Shown here in pieces: positions 1 through 8,130 of a stretch of DNA of 64,000 nucleotides. Position 1 is the stretch's first letter; each line of letters starts with the position of its first letter. The translations under genes were made by a program, and so were the position numbers. The notes under the pieces are model-generated. The model was not told where the DNA came from, ran no database searches, and saw nothing but the letters and a program-made list of their open reading frames with translations. Source of the stretch: Rhodospirillales bacterium (lineage in GTDB: Bacteria; Pseudomonadota; Alphaproteobacteria; SMXQ01); assembly GCA_018666775.1 (NCBI GenBank), contig JABIXC010000017.1, forward strand, positions 1 through 64,000, given 5' to 3'.

Positions 1-383
1 ATGTATTTCGGGATAAACCACCCCTCACCGGCAAAGGTGGCCGGGTTTTCAAGAACGTCACCGGCAATTTTGATGCGGCCCTCTTTGACGGCTCTGGCGA
101 TTTGCGGCTTGATTGAATTCAGCCAAAGCTCTGGTGCGATGTCGGGTTTGCCCTTTTCGGTCATCGACGTCATGGTTGGCACCGTGTCGCCCGGAACCGT
201 TTCAACATCACAGCCATAGCCATGTTTTAAAATCAGCCGATCAATATTGGCAGCCGCTTGCGCGCTCGCCCAATTCATCTCGGCAATGGTGACTTTGCCG
301 CATGCTGCACTTGCCACCCCGACCCAAAATTGGCCCACCATCATGGCGACCATTAAGGCCCCGGTCACAAAGGCCCGTTTCAT
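1..383 (-). CDS. Glycine betaine/choline-type ABC transporter substrate-binding protein, 5' part
   Basis: The reverse strand reads from ATG at 383 leftward off the window edge, so only about the first 127 residues are present. A signal peptide (MKRAFVTGALMVAMMVGQFW, then VGVASA) is followed by ACGKVTIAEMNWASAQAAAN, which resembles the start of OpuAC/ProX-type periplasmic receptors for betaine, choline or proline betaine. An AAGGAG lies 6 nt before the ATG at 383; an ATG at 386 is too close to it. The protein would deliver a quaternary amine to a membrane permease/ATPase pair presumably further left. The family call rests on the N-terminal part only. Confidence 0.75.
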   Translation of the reverse strand, partial: MKRAFVTGALMVAMMVGQFWVGVASAACGKVTIAEMNWASAQAAANIDRLILKHGYGCDVETVPGDTVPTMTSMTEKGKPDIAPELWLNSIKPQIARAVKEGRIKIAGDVLENPATFAGEGWFIPKY

Positions 384-711
384 CATCAGCTCCTTTTTGG
401 CGCCCCTCATTGTGGCGCTGGGCAGCCATAATTGGTGGCTGGGTGGTGTGAGTGTGGCACCTGTGGGGATCAAATTATAGATGTTTTATGCAGCCCTTTC
501 TGGACGTTACATGGTTGGCAAACCGTGCGAGATCAGCTTGGTCCGTCATAGACGCACAAAGATTGAAATGATTGGGCAGCATTTTCAAACACATTTCTGG
601 AGGGGCAGTTTTGCTTCCTATAGTTTAATTTAAATCGCCATGAATAGATAAGATTGCAATATCGCGAAGTTTTTACTAATCATGGTAGAGACCAAAAAAA
701 TGGGGGAATGG
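384..711. other. Intergenic region between divergent genes
   Basis: About 330 bases separate the divergent binding-protein and protease genes, so promoters for both should lie here. I see A/T-rich stretches near 620-680 but no confident -35/-10 pair, operator or RNA element. Confidence 0.4.
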
Positions 712-2055
712 ATGAATACGCCAGTTATTAGACGGGTTGCATTAATTGTTGCTGCTTTTGCACTGACGAGTGGTTGCGTCTTTACCGCCACCAAGATGAT
801 GATCCCAAGGGTTGAACCTTTAGACCGTTCGGCCATTTCCAAACCCCTCCATAAACAGGCCAGTTTTGCGCTCAGCAAGGTTGTGGCAAACATCAAGCGC
901 GGGACGGTGATCGGCCGGTATCCAATGGGCGGGATAGATGGCATTGAAGGAACGTTTTGTAACTTCACGGGCAGATCATTGTCTTTTTTGTATTGGGACA
1001 ATGGTTCCAGAATTCTGGGCAATTGGGGCACAGAATTTGGAGAGGTGTTTCATGATGTCGTCTCTAAGGCCGGGGTGAACATCAAGGGCGATCCCCATGA
1101 TCTGTTTAAGCGGAAAAAATCTGCGCAAAAAGCGGAGTATATGATTGGTGCAAATATTACGAAAATCGCCAGCAATATATGCCGGGAAACCGATGTTATT
1201 AATGGCGGAAGACTAAACCAATTTAGTGGCGAGTTTTATGTGGATGTTGAGTGGTCAATCTTATCCACGGTCACGGATCAGGTTGTGTTTAAACTCAAAA
1301 CACAAGGCTATCATAAACAGGTCAAGCAGATCAGAAATGGACCGTTGTTAATGTTCCAGGGTGCGTTTTCTAATGCCGCCCAGAACCTTGTCACCAGTGC
1401 AAAATTTGTCACCTTGGCAGAGCGGAAAAGTGATAGCGCTCCAGCGCGCAGTTTTGCGGGTACTGGGTTAAAGATAAATTTCAAGCCAGAAACGGATCGG
1501 CCAATCAAATCAAAGATGGCAAAGGTTCTGTCGGCAGTTGCGACAGTACGTATCGGCGGGGGCCATGGTTCTGGATTTTTCATTTCAAATGATGGCTATA
1601 TGCTAACAAATGCCCATGTCGTTGGTGATTCCAAAAAGGTTGGTGTCGTGCTTAACAATGGCATTGAGGTGCCCGCCCGCGTCATTCGAAAATTAAAGAG
1701 CCGCGATATTGCCTTAATCAAGGTTGGGCTGCATGTGCCAAACCCGCTTCCCATTCGCCATAAACCCCTCACCAGGCTAGAGCAGGTTTACGCGATCGGC
1801 ACGCCGATTGAAGAAGGGCTACATTCCACAATTTCGAAAGGCATCGTCAGCGGGTTTAGAAACTTTAATGGAAAAAAGTTTATACAATCAGACACGTCAA
1901 TATCGCCCGGCAACAGCGGTGGCCCGCTTGTTGATCAGAATGGCAATGTTGTTGGCGTTAGTGTTCTAAAAGTTGTCACCCCTGGCGCCGAAGGCCTCGG
2001 CCTATTCATCCCCATATCAAATGCCCTCTCGGCCCTGAAAATCAAGGCAAAGTAA
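712..2055 (+). CDS. Trypsin-like serine protease, probable lipoprotein
   Basis: 447 residues from the ATG at 712, which follows a GGGGGA; an in-frame ATG at 682 would add ten polar residues before the signal. The N-terminus is hydrophobic and ends LTSGC (Cys22), a somewhat atypical lipobox, suggesting a membrane-anchored periplasmic protein. Residues ~40-260 match no family I recognise. Residues ~280-445 are an S1C/DegP-like trypsin fold: GSGFFIS, NAHVV (His302), RDIAL (Asp332) and GNSGGPL (Ser402) form a complete catalytic triad. Unlike DegP it ends right after the protease domain and has no PDZ domain. Substrate unknown; envelope quality control is the likely role. Confidence 0.85.
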   Translation: MNTPVIRRVALIVAAFALTSGCVFTATKMMIPRVEPLDRSAISKPLHKQASFALSKVVANIKRGTVIGRYPMGGIDGIEGTFCNFTGRSLSFLYWDNGSRILGNWGTEFGEVFHDVVSKAGVNIKGDPHDLFKRKKSAQKAEYMIGANITKIASNICRETDVINGGRLNQFSGEFYVDVEWSILSTVTDQVVFKLKTQGYHKQVKQIRNGPLLMFQGAFSNAAQNLVTSAKFVTLAERKSDSAPARSFAGTGLKINFKPETDRPIKSKMAKVLSAVATVRIGGGHGSGFFISNDGYMLTNAHVVGDSKKVGVVLNNGIEVPARVIRKLKSRDIALIKVGLHVPNPLPIRHKPLTRLEQVYAIGTPIEEGLHSTISKGIVSGFRNFNGKKFIQSDTSISPGNSGGPLVDQNGNVVGVSVLKVVTPGAEGLGLFIPISNALSALKIKAK

Positions 2056-2140
2056 AAGCGACAACGCGTTATCAAAACGGGCTGAAAGTATTTAAGAAGA
2101 CAGGGTAAGCTATGCCAGCATTCATTGTTGAAAGGGCATC

Positions 2141-3016
2141 TTGTTGAATCGTTTTAGGTATATCCCACTGCGCACCGTGTTGTTTACGGCCATTGCCATG
2201 GTGGCGTTTGCTGCGAATTCATTGTTGTGTCGGTTGGCTTTGGGCGAAGGGCTTATTGATGCGGCAAGCTTTACGACCGTCAGGGTGGCCTCTGGTGCGC
2301 TGGCGCTGAGCTTGATGGTGCTGCTGCGTCGGCAAGGCCTTGATCATGGCACGAAAGATTGGCGTCTTGGGGCCATGTTGTTTACGTACATGGTGTTTTT
2401 TTCCTTCGCATATTTATCACTCAGTGCGGGGACGGGGGCGTTGGTGCTTTTTGGCGCGGTTCAGCTGACGATGTTCATTTTTGCGTTGCGCGATGGCGAA
2501 CACTTTCCGCGCTTGTCATGGGCGGGCCTTACGCTGGCCGTTGTTGGGCTGATTTATTTGGTGTCTCCCGGATTGAGCGCGCCCGATCCATTGGGGGCCA
2601 TCTTCATGATGATTGCGGGGATTGCCTGGGGGCTTTATTCGTTGTCGGGCAGGGGCGTCTCAGACCCCCTCAAGGCCACTGCGGCAAGCTTCGCCTATTC
2701 GGTGCCTTTGGCGTTGATTGTCAGCCTGTTTTTTTGGAACGATTTTAGCGCCACGCCCTATGGCTTGCTCTTGGCGGTGGCATCGGGGGCTATCACCTCT
2801 GGCTGTGGCTATGTCATTTGGTATGCAGCCCTTCCCGGCCTGACGGCCAGCCGTGCCGCGACCGTGCAGCTCTCCGTGCCGGCAATCGCGGCCTTTGGCG
2901 GGGTCCTTTTGCTTTCTGAACAGATAACGCTGCGTCTGTTGCTGGCCTCTGCCGCAACGCTGGGTGGCGTTGCAATCGTGTTGGCACAGCGCTCAGTCAA
3001 ACAAGACAGGTCATAA
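2141..3016 (+). CDS. DMT-superfamily EamA-type transporter
   Basis: 291 residues, almost entirely hydrophobic, with about ten predicted membrane segments arranged as two EamA halves (residues ~10-140 and ~150-285). This fits drug/metabolite exporters of the inner membrane; substrate cannot be told from sequence. There is no in-frame ATG at the 5' end; the TTG at 2141 is preceded by AAAGGG at suitable distance, and the next ATG (about 2198) lies within the first membrane segment. It stands alone between the protease and msrA genes. Confidence 0.85.
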   Translation: MLNRFRYIPLRTVLFTAIAMVAFAANSLLCRLALGEGLIDAASFTTVRVASGALALSLMVLLRRQGLDHGTKDWRLGAMLFTYMVFFSFAYLSLSAGTGALVLFGAVQLTMFIFALRDGEHFPRLSWAGLTLAVVGLIYLVSPGLSAPDPLGAIFMMIAGIAWGLYSLSGRGVSDPLKATAASFAYSVPLALIVSLFFWNDFSATPYGLLLAVASGAITSGCGYVIWYAALPGLTASRAATVQLSVPAIAAFGGVLLLSEQITLRLLLASAATLGGVAIVLAQRSVKQDRS

Positions 3017-3115
3017 ATTTACCCCAATGCGCATTGAACGCCTAAGCGCCATGGGTGACCTGCCTGAAAAGCAGTGCTAAACTTTTTGGATTGGAGACCA
3101 CAAAGGAACAATGCC

Positions 3116-3769
3116 ATGAACGTATTTAACCATCGGGGAGCTGCCCTCGCACTTGTTCTTGGCGTGGCCCTTATGTTTTCCCAGATGGTTCCAACCGCGG
3201 CACAGGACAAACCCGGGGCCTCAGCGGTAGCGATCTTTGCGGGGGGCTGTTTCTGGTGCGTCGAATCTGATTTTGATTCTGTGCCGGGCGTGCTTGATAC
3301 TATCTCTGGCTATACAGGCGGGCGGGTGAAAAATCCCACCTATGCCCAGGTCACCGCTGGTGCCAGTGGCCACCGAGAGGCAGTGAAGATTACCTTTGAT
3401 CCCAAACAGGTGAGCTACACCACGCTGGTTGATATCTTTTGGCACTCGGTCGATCCCACCGACGGCGGCGGCCAGTTCTGCGACCGGGGCCAGAGCTACA
3501 CCTCTGCCATCTTTGCCACCAATCCGGCACAACGCCAATTGGCGATGGCCTCAAAGGCCAAGCTCATCAAATCGGGGGTGCTCAAAAAACGCAAGGTCCG
3601 GACCCCGGTGCTCACGGCCGGGCCGTTCTACGCTGCTGAGGATTACCACCAGAATTATTACAAACGGAGCCCCTTGCAATACAAGTTTTACCGCTATCGC
3701 TGCGGGCGCGATGCCCGGCTCAAGGCCCTATGGGGCGCCGACGCCATGCGCGGTATAGATACGCACTAA
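3116..3769 (+). CDS. msrA: Peptide-methionine (S)-S-oxide reductase MsrA, exported form
   Basis: Reduces methionine-S-sulfoxide in proteins using a catalytic cysteine. The active-site GGCFWC is present (Cys45), followed by the family motifs SGYTGG, HREAV and QFCDRGQSYTSAIF. The N-terminus (MNVFNHRGAALALVLGVALM..., A-A-Q) is a signal peptide, so this copy should work in the periplasm. A CGRD near the C-terminus may carry a resolving Cys. The start at 3116 has AAGGA 8 nt upstream; an ATG at 3111 is out of frame and stops at once. No msrB is adjacent. Confidence 0.93.
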   Translation: MNVFNHRGAALALVLGVALMFSQMVPTAAQDKPGASAVAIFAGGCFWCVESDFDSVPGVLDTISGYTGGRVKNPTYAQVTAGASGHREAVKITFDPKQVSYTTLVDIFWHSVDPTDGGGQFCDRGQSYTSAIFATNPAQRQLAMASKAKLIKSGVLKKRKVRTPVLTAGPFYAAEDYHQNYYKRSPLQYKFYRYRCGRDARLKALWGADAMRGIDTH

Positions 3770-3998
3770 GCGGGCACCAGACCGAGCGCCGCACCGGCTT
3801 GGGCTTAACCGCACAAACCGCCCCAAACCACCAAAAACCGTCCCTCACATGGCAGCCATGTGGCGTCTTGGTCACTTTTGATTTGTTTTGGGGGGGGATA
3901 TAAAATATACAACACGCATTGCTGACGACATGCACCATGCCCCCGGTGGGGATGCGGGTTTAAGCGTCGTTTCATCTGCATCTTATAGGAGAACCATC

Positions 3999-4259
3999 AT
4001 GGCCAGGAAGCAGCCCAAGGGCACGACGAGTTACGTCATGTATGATGTGGTCTTTGATGATGATAGCCGCAATTCAAACTGCAAAGTGCCAGCAGAGGTT
4101 CTTCAAGGCATTGAAGGGGATGGGGCAGTAGAGGCCTATTTCGCAGAGCAGCAAGCCAAGATCGCCGAGATGTCTGGCAAGCAACGGCCCAAGATTGTCT
4201 CCATCGTCCGGTCCGGCAAGAAGAAAGACAAAGACACAAAGAAAAAAGGCAAGAAATAG
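3999..4259 (+). CDS. Small protein of unknown function with Lys-rich tail
   Basis: 86 residues. A clear TAGGAG lies 7 nt before ATG 3999, so translation is credible. Residues 1-70 look folded (TSYVMYDVVFDDDSRNSNC, then an amphipathic stretch), followed by an extremely basic tail, GKKKDKDTKKKGKK. I do not recognise the family. The basic tail could contact nucleic acid or an acidic surface, but this is inference. The 46-bp repeat/terminator copy beginning at 4305 ends its transcript. About 230 bases upstream (3770-3998) hold no gene and an A/T-rich patch near 3895-3915 that may be its promoter. Confidence 0.7.
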   Translation: MARKQPKGTTSYVMYDVVFDDDSRNSNCKVPAEVLQGIEGDGAVEAYFAEQQAKIAEMSGKQRPKIVSIVRSGKKKDKDTKKKGKK

Positions 4260-4304
4260 CCCGTTCCCAAGCCCTGAACACCGTTCCACCGCATAAATGA
4301 ATTC

Positions 4305-4350
4305 AGCCCTGGCAAATCGCCGGGGTTTTTTGATTTTTAGCGGGTTTTGG
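4305..4350. repeat. 46-bp perfect direct repeat, left copy
   Basis: Runs from AGCCCTGGCAAATCGCC through AGCGGGTTTTGG and is identical, base for base, to 5922-5967. The bases just outside the two copies differ (C/A on the left copy, G/T on the right). The copies bracket the A/T-rich gene at 4470-5888; one repeat plus the unique segment is 1617 bp. Each copy contains a rho-independent terminator. Confidence 0.95.
4307..4331 (+). terminator. Rho-independent terminator in left repeat
   Basis: CCCTGGC pairs with GCCGGGG (seven pairs, one T-G) around an AAATC loop, followed by six T. Placed to end transcription of the 86-residue protein gene. Confidence 0.8.
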
Positions 4351-4409
4351 AGCAGAAAATCAATAGTTGAGTGCGGGCGGATGAAACCTGATTATCTTAG
4401 GTAGAATAA

Positions 4410-4415
4410 TATAAT
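4410..4415 (+). promoter_or_regulatory. Candidate -10 element (TATAAT)
   Basis: A perfect TATAAT lies 55 bases before the start at 4470, in an A/T-rich stretch. The hexamer at the -35 distance is weak. It implies the inserted gene carries its own promoter rather than relying on read-through from the left. Confidence 0.4.
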
Positions 4416-4469
4416 AGTAAATTTCTATAGGTTGTGTAGCATGGGTTAAAATAATTGGGGAGGATTGAA

Positions 4470-5888
4470 ATGGATTTACCTAGCTACCTAAAATCTGGTG
4501 AAGTTGCTCGCTTGTTTCCCGTAATTTCTGATTCTGGGAAAGAACAGAAAGCGACTTCAATTTTTTTATCAGTTTTATCTGCTGTCCCTAAATTTGCAGA
4601 TGGGGTTCTTTCTCAAATTGGTCAGCGTGTCGGTACAAGGGCCATTGTAAATACGTTTATCGAGGTGGTTCCGGCGAAGAGTGTGATCGCTAATAAGAAG
4701 GATCGTCCTGATGGATTAATTGAGGTTCAGGTGGGTAAGAAGCGCTGGCTAGCCCTAGTAGAAGCAAAAATAGGGACCAGCAAGTTGGATAAAAACCAAG
4801 TAGAGCGTTACTTGCAGCTTGCGAGGGAAAACGGCATTGATGCCGTGATTACAATTTCAAATGAATTTTCATCCTCTCCAACGCATTCACCAGTTAAGGT
4901 GAATAAAAACCTTATTCGAAGCGTGCATTTGCTTCATTTCTCATGGACGGCGCTCCTGACGAATGCTGTGTTGATGCATGAACAGGGGGAACGTTTAGAT
5001 ACAGAACAGGCGTTTTTGATACGGGAATTTATTCGTTTCTTTTCACATGAATCTGCCGGTGTGAGCGGGTTTACTTCCATGCCCCCAGCTTGGGGTGAAG
5101 AAATTGGGCATATTCAGGCCGGAGGCTTTATTCAGAAGGGTGATAATGCTGCTGATATTGTATCTGCTTGGTATCAGGAATTACGTGACCTCGCCCTTCA
5201 AATGAGTCGTGCGATTGGTTGTAATATATCATTGAAAATGAGCCGGGCTCATGAAAGCGATCCGGAACTTCGGCTTAAAAATGGATCAGAGTTTTTAGCA
5301 ACCCATGGAAAACTGGAAAGCATTCTGGAGGTTCCGAATGCGGCATCTGACCTATTTATAACGGCGGATCTTCGTGCAAAGTCTATTAAAGTTGCCATGA
5401 AATTGGATGCTCCTAAAGAAAGAAAAACAACCAAGGCCCGGGTGAATTGGTTGTTACGCCAGCTAAAAGATATAAAATTAAATGACGTTAAAGTTGGCGT
5501 GGTATGGGCATCTCGAGTGGCGACCTCATACTTTTCGTTGGAAGAATTATTAGAGAATCCCGAAATTGTGAATGAGGTGACAACGTCCTCAGAGGTTCGA
5601 GCCTTTGAAGTGATCGTTACCACTTCAGATACTCGACGGTTTAAAGGGCGGCGCACTGTCATTGAGGACCTAGAAGATTTAGTTCCCCGTTTTTATGAAT
5701 TTCTTGGACAACATCTTCGTGCGTGGAATCCATCACCACCAAAACCGGTACATTCAGTGCAGGAAAAAGGCAGTACTGATCCCAAAAACCCGCCCATTGC
5801 TAAGAGTGAGGCTGGGATCGCTGGAAATGCACATAATGACTTGCTGGAGATTCCCAATTTCTTGAAGCGGATAAGTGGACAGCTTTAA
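4470..5888 (+). CDS. PD-(D/E)XK nuclease-like protein in a repeat-bounded insertion
   Basis: 472 residues from ATG 4470 (GGAGG 6 nt upstream). The first ~130 residues carry a PD-(D/E)XK core: R79-P80-D81-G82, then E98-A-K100 after a strand (KRWLALVEAKIG), then Q110 and Y114, the usual order and spacing of the fold. The rest (residues ~200-470) shows no motif I recognise. Codons are visibly richer in A/T than in all neighbours, and perfect 46-bp direct repeats bracket the gene, which suggests acquisition by transfer. No methylase, helicase, integrase or toxin/antitoxin partner is adjacent. A solitary nuclease-like gene of this kind could be a single-gene phage-defence factor, but that is inference; a housekeeping or degraded restriction function is also possible. 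Confidence 0.75.
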   Translation: MDLPSYLKSGEVARLFPVISDSGKEQKATSIFLSVLSAVPKFADGVLSQIGQRVGTRAIVNTFIEVVPAKSVIANKKDRPDGLIEVQVGKKRWLALVEAKIGTSKLDKNQVERYLQLARENGIDAVITISNEFSSSPTHSPVKVNKNLIRSVHLLHFSWTALLTNAVLMHEQGERLDTEQAFLIREFIRFFSHESAGVSGFTSMPPAWGEEIGHIQAGGFIQKGDNAADIVSAWYQELRDLALQMSRAIGCNISLKMSRAHESDPELRLKNGSEFLATHGKLESILEVPNAASDLFITADLRAKSIKVAMKLDAPKERKTTKARVNWLLRQLKDIKLNDVKVGVVWASRVATSYFSLEELLENPEIVNEVTTSSEVRAFEVIVTTSDTRRFKGRRTVIEDLEDLVPRFYEFLGQHLRAWNPSPPKPVHSVQEKGSTDPKNPPIAKSEAGIAGNAHNDLLEIPNFLKRISGQL

Positions 5889-5921
5889 AAACTTCTGATT
5901 TCATAAAATTTTAAAGACAAG

Positions 5922-5967
5922 AGCCCTGGCAAATCGCCGGGGTTTTTTGATTTTTAGCGGGTTTTGG
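5922..5967. repeat. 46-bp perfect direct repeat, right copy
   Basis: Identical to 4305-4350. It starts 33 bases after the stop codon of the PD-(D/E)XK-like gene. Loss of the segment between the copies by recombination would leave one intact repeat and one terminator behind the 86-residue protein gene. Confidence 0.95.
5924..5948 (+). terminator. Rho-independent terminator in right repeat
   Basis: Same 7-bp stem, AAATC loop and T-run as in the left copy, here ending the PD-(D/E)XK-like gene. Confidence 0.8.
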
Positions 5968-6050
5968 TGGTTTTTTAGAGTTAATTTAGCGTGCTATTCA
6001 CGTCTTTTTAAGGGGATTGGGGCAGGTTATCAGGAGCGGCGGGGTGTTTT

Positions 6051-6521
6051 TTGCCGAGTTTTTTTGAGGTGTATCGCGTGGACAGAGAAGCCTATCTAGA
6101 GGCATTGGGAGGCCGGGAATGCATGGAGCGAGTCCATCGCATTTTCTATGGCAAGCTATTGTCTCATCCATGGCTGAAGGGGTTTTTTGAAGGCAAAAGT
6201 CGCGATTTTCTGGAATCCCAACAAACCGATTTCTTCCTGTCAGAGCTGTGCGGCGTTACCGGTTATTTTGGCCGGATTCCGGCATCGGCCCACACCCATT
6301 TGTTTATCACCGATGAAGTGTTCGAATTGCGCCATGTCATTTTGAAAGAAGCCCTGCACACGGCAAAAGTGCCCGTTGAACTGCACGAGCGTTGGTTGCA
6401 ATTCGACATGAGCTTCAAGTCAGGGATGGTCAAGGCATCCATTGATGAATGCAAAGGCCGATACAAAACAGAACCGGTTATTTCTGTTCCAAAACCGGCC
6501 CACAAATCAGCGGTCGCTTAA
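6051..6521 (+). CDS. Truncated (2/2) hemoglobin-like protein
   Basis: 156 residues or slightly fewer. The pattern LGGRECMERVHRIFYGKLL, then LKGFFEGKSRDFLESQQTDF, then GRIPASAHTHL fits the truncated globin fold; the His of the SAHTHL segment is the likely proximal haem ligand. Such proteins bind O2 or NO. It is longer than the ~120-residue norm because of a C-terminal tail (KTEPVISVPKPAHKSAVA). The start is uncertain: TTG 6051, GTG 6069 and GTG 6078 are all in frame, with only a distant GGAG upstream. It stands alone. Confidence 0.72.
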   Translation: MPSFFEVYRVDREAYLEALGGRECMERVHRIFYGKLLSHPWLKGFFEGKSRDFLESQQTDFFLSELCGVTGYFGRIPASAHTHLFITDEVFELRHVILKEALHTAKVPVELHERWLQFDMSFKSGMVKASIDECKGRYKTEPVISVPKPAHKSAVA

Positions 6522-6531
6522 ACGCGATTTT

Positions 6532-7128
6532 TTAATCCAGTGCATTTATTTCGAACGGCACCTGGTCTGGGCCGTGGCCCCGGTACGTGGTGTTGGTGTC
6601 TGGTTTAAACCGGCCTTGTAAAACCTTTCCCACCAATCTTTCCGAACGAATAATGATGGCAACGGATCGTTCCTTGCCCCCGTTTTCCGCATGAATGCCA
6701 AAGGGCGGCACCAGATCGACGGCGCCCCGGGTCCCTATGGTTTTGCTTTCACATTCAACCACCGCATGGCCTTCGACCAATCCATCATCGGTGCGTCGAT
6801 AGCGCGCCAGTTCTTCTGTGCCATCAACAATGCCATAGGCCGTCCAGGCATGAGCGTGATCGTGGATGCCACGCTGGCGGTCAATGGTGCGCACCACGGC
6901 GTTGATGACAAAATTGTAATCGGTGTCTTCGTGGAGCAAGAGGTTCTTGTGGCCCTCTGTTGATGGCCAGGTTTTGGAATGGGCAAGAATGCTGTCGTCA
7001 TTGATCAGGTCTTGCAAAAGATCTTTGGCCCGGTTCATGGCGGCCTCTGTGTCGCCCTTTGCATCGGCGAAGGCCAAACGCAGGTTTTGGATAAAATCCT
7101 TAAAGGCGGGCAGTTGCGGGTTTGCCAC
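6532..7128 (-). CDS. Cupin-type protein, cysteine-dioxygenase-like
   Basis: About 198 residues. The segment IHDHAHAWTAYGIVDGTEEL holds the His-x-His metal motif of the double-stranded beta-helix fold, and the overall pattern resembles predicted metal-dependent enzymes related to cysteine dioxygenase type I. A thiol or small-molecule oxygenation is plausible; substrate unknown. The start is probably GTG 7128 (GGAG with 7-nt spacing); the adjacent TTG at 7131 is also possible. The nearest ATG (7135) is in another frame. It is divergent from the TauD gene at 7209. Confidence 0.65.
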   Translation of the reverse strand: MANPQLPAFKDFIQNLRLAFADAKGDTEAAMNRAKDLLQDLINDDSILAHSKTWPSTEGHKNLLLHEDTDYNFVINAVVRTIDRQRGIHDHAHAWTAYGIVDGTEELARYRRTDDGLVEGHAVVECESKTIGTRGAVDLVPPFGIHAENGGKERSVAIIIRSERLVGKVLQGRFKPDTNTTYRGHGPDQVPFEINALD

Positions 7129-7208
7129 CAAACATCTCCTGTTTGTTTTATGTCTCTTGCCTAAGGGTGGGATAATCTTTGGGCCCAGGCAAGCACCTTG
7201 ACCCTTTC

Positions 7209-8102
7209 ATGCCTGAAATGGGAACATGGGACATGGATGGATTAGAGACATTAGAGGTTAGGGAGCTTTCCCCCGTGTTGGGCGCGGAGATTCTGGGGCT
7301 TGATCTTAGCAAGCCATTATCCGGTGCTGTGGTCGAGCAAATCCGGGAATTATGGCTGAAATACTGCGTTCTGGTGATCCGGGGCGAAGAGATCACCCAG
7401 GAAGAGCAGCTGCGTTTTGCCGCTAATTTTGGCACGCTGGGGGAACGTAAACGGGCAAAAAGCGCTCTGAAAAAAGCCACCGAAGGCATTTATCAAAACG
7501 AACCCCATACCCTTTTGGTCAGCAACATTACGGTCGATGGAAAGCCCATTGGGGCCTTTGGCGAAGGCGATATGTGGTTTCACATCGATGCGGGCTATAC
7601 AGAACGGCCCTATAAACACACTTTTTTGTATGGGGTGGAATTGCCATCCAGCGGGGGCGATACGCTGTTTGCGAATGGCTATATGGCTTATGATGCACTG
7701 TCTGATGATCTTAAAAAGAAGATCACTGGGCGCAAAGCGCTCCACATCCATCAATACAAACGATCCGCAGAGGTGGACCTGTCAGAAGACATCAGCAAGT
7801 CGCCCCATTGGTATCACCCAATGGTGGTGACCCATCCTGAAACGGGGCGCAAATCATTGTTTGTTGATCGGTTGATGACCGCCGCCATCGAGGGTATGGA
7901 TGCAGACGAAAGCAAAGACCTGTTGAGCCAGTTGTTCGACCATATCGAGCGTGCGGAATTCATTTATGCCCATCAATGGGCCTTACATGATTTGGTGATG
8001 TGGGATAACCGTTGTCTGGTTCATGGGCGGACCTATTTCCCAGAGGATGAAGATCGCTTGTTGCGCCGTTGCACGATTGAAGGTGAACCGGTTCACGAAT
8101 AA
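7209..8102 (+). CDS. TauD/TfdA-family 2-oxoglutarate-dependent dioxygenase
   Basis: About 297 residues. The Fe(II) facial triad is visible: WFHIDAGYTERP supplies His-x-Asp and DNRCLVHGRTYF the distal His; RLLRRCTIEGE supplies the Arg that binds 2-oxoglutarate. The family hydroxylates sulfonates, carnitine-like betaines or aryloxyacids; the substrate cannot be assigned. In-frame ATGs at 7209, 7218 and 7233 are all poorly preceded by SD sequence; homologues usually begin close to LEVRELSP, so 7233 is also credible. Two further TauD genes lie at 52942-54665. Confidence 0.88.
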   Translation: MPEMGTWDMDGLETLEVRELSPVLGAEILGLDLSKPLSGAVVEQIRELWLKYCVLVIRGEEITQEEQLRFAANFGTLGERKRAKSALKKATEGIYQNEPHTLLVSNITVDGKPIGAFGEGDMWFHIDAGYTERPYKHTFLYGVELPSSGGDTLFANGYMAYDALSDDLKKKITGRKALHIHQYKRSAEVDLSEDISKSPHWYHPMVVTHPETGRKSLFVDRLMTAAIEGMDADESKDLLSQLFDHIERAEFIYAHQWALHDLVMWDNRCLVHGRTYFPEDEDRLLRRCTIEGEPVHE

Positions 8103-8130
8103 ACGGGTTTATCGTTTACCACTCACGCCT

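Noticed and set aside
6508-6535. Possible terminator after the truncated globin gene (TCGC/GCGA with following T-run)
   Set aside because: A four-base stem is too weak to support a call.
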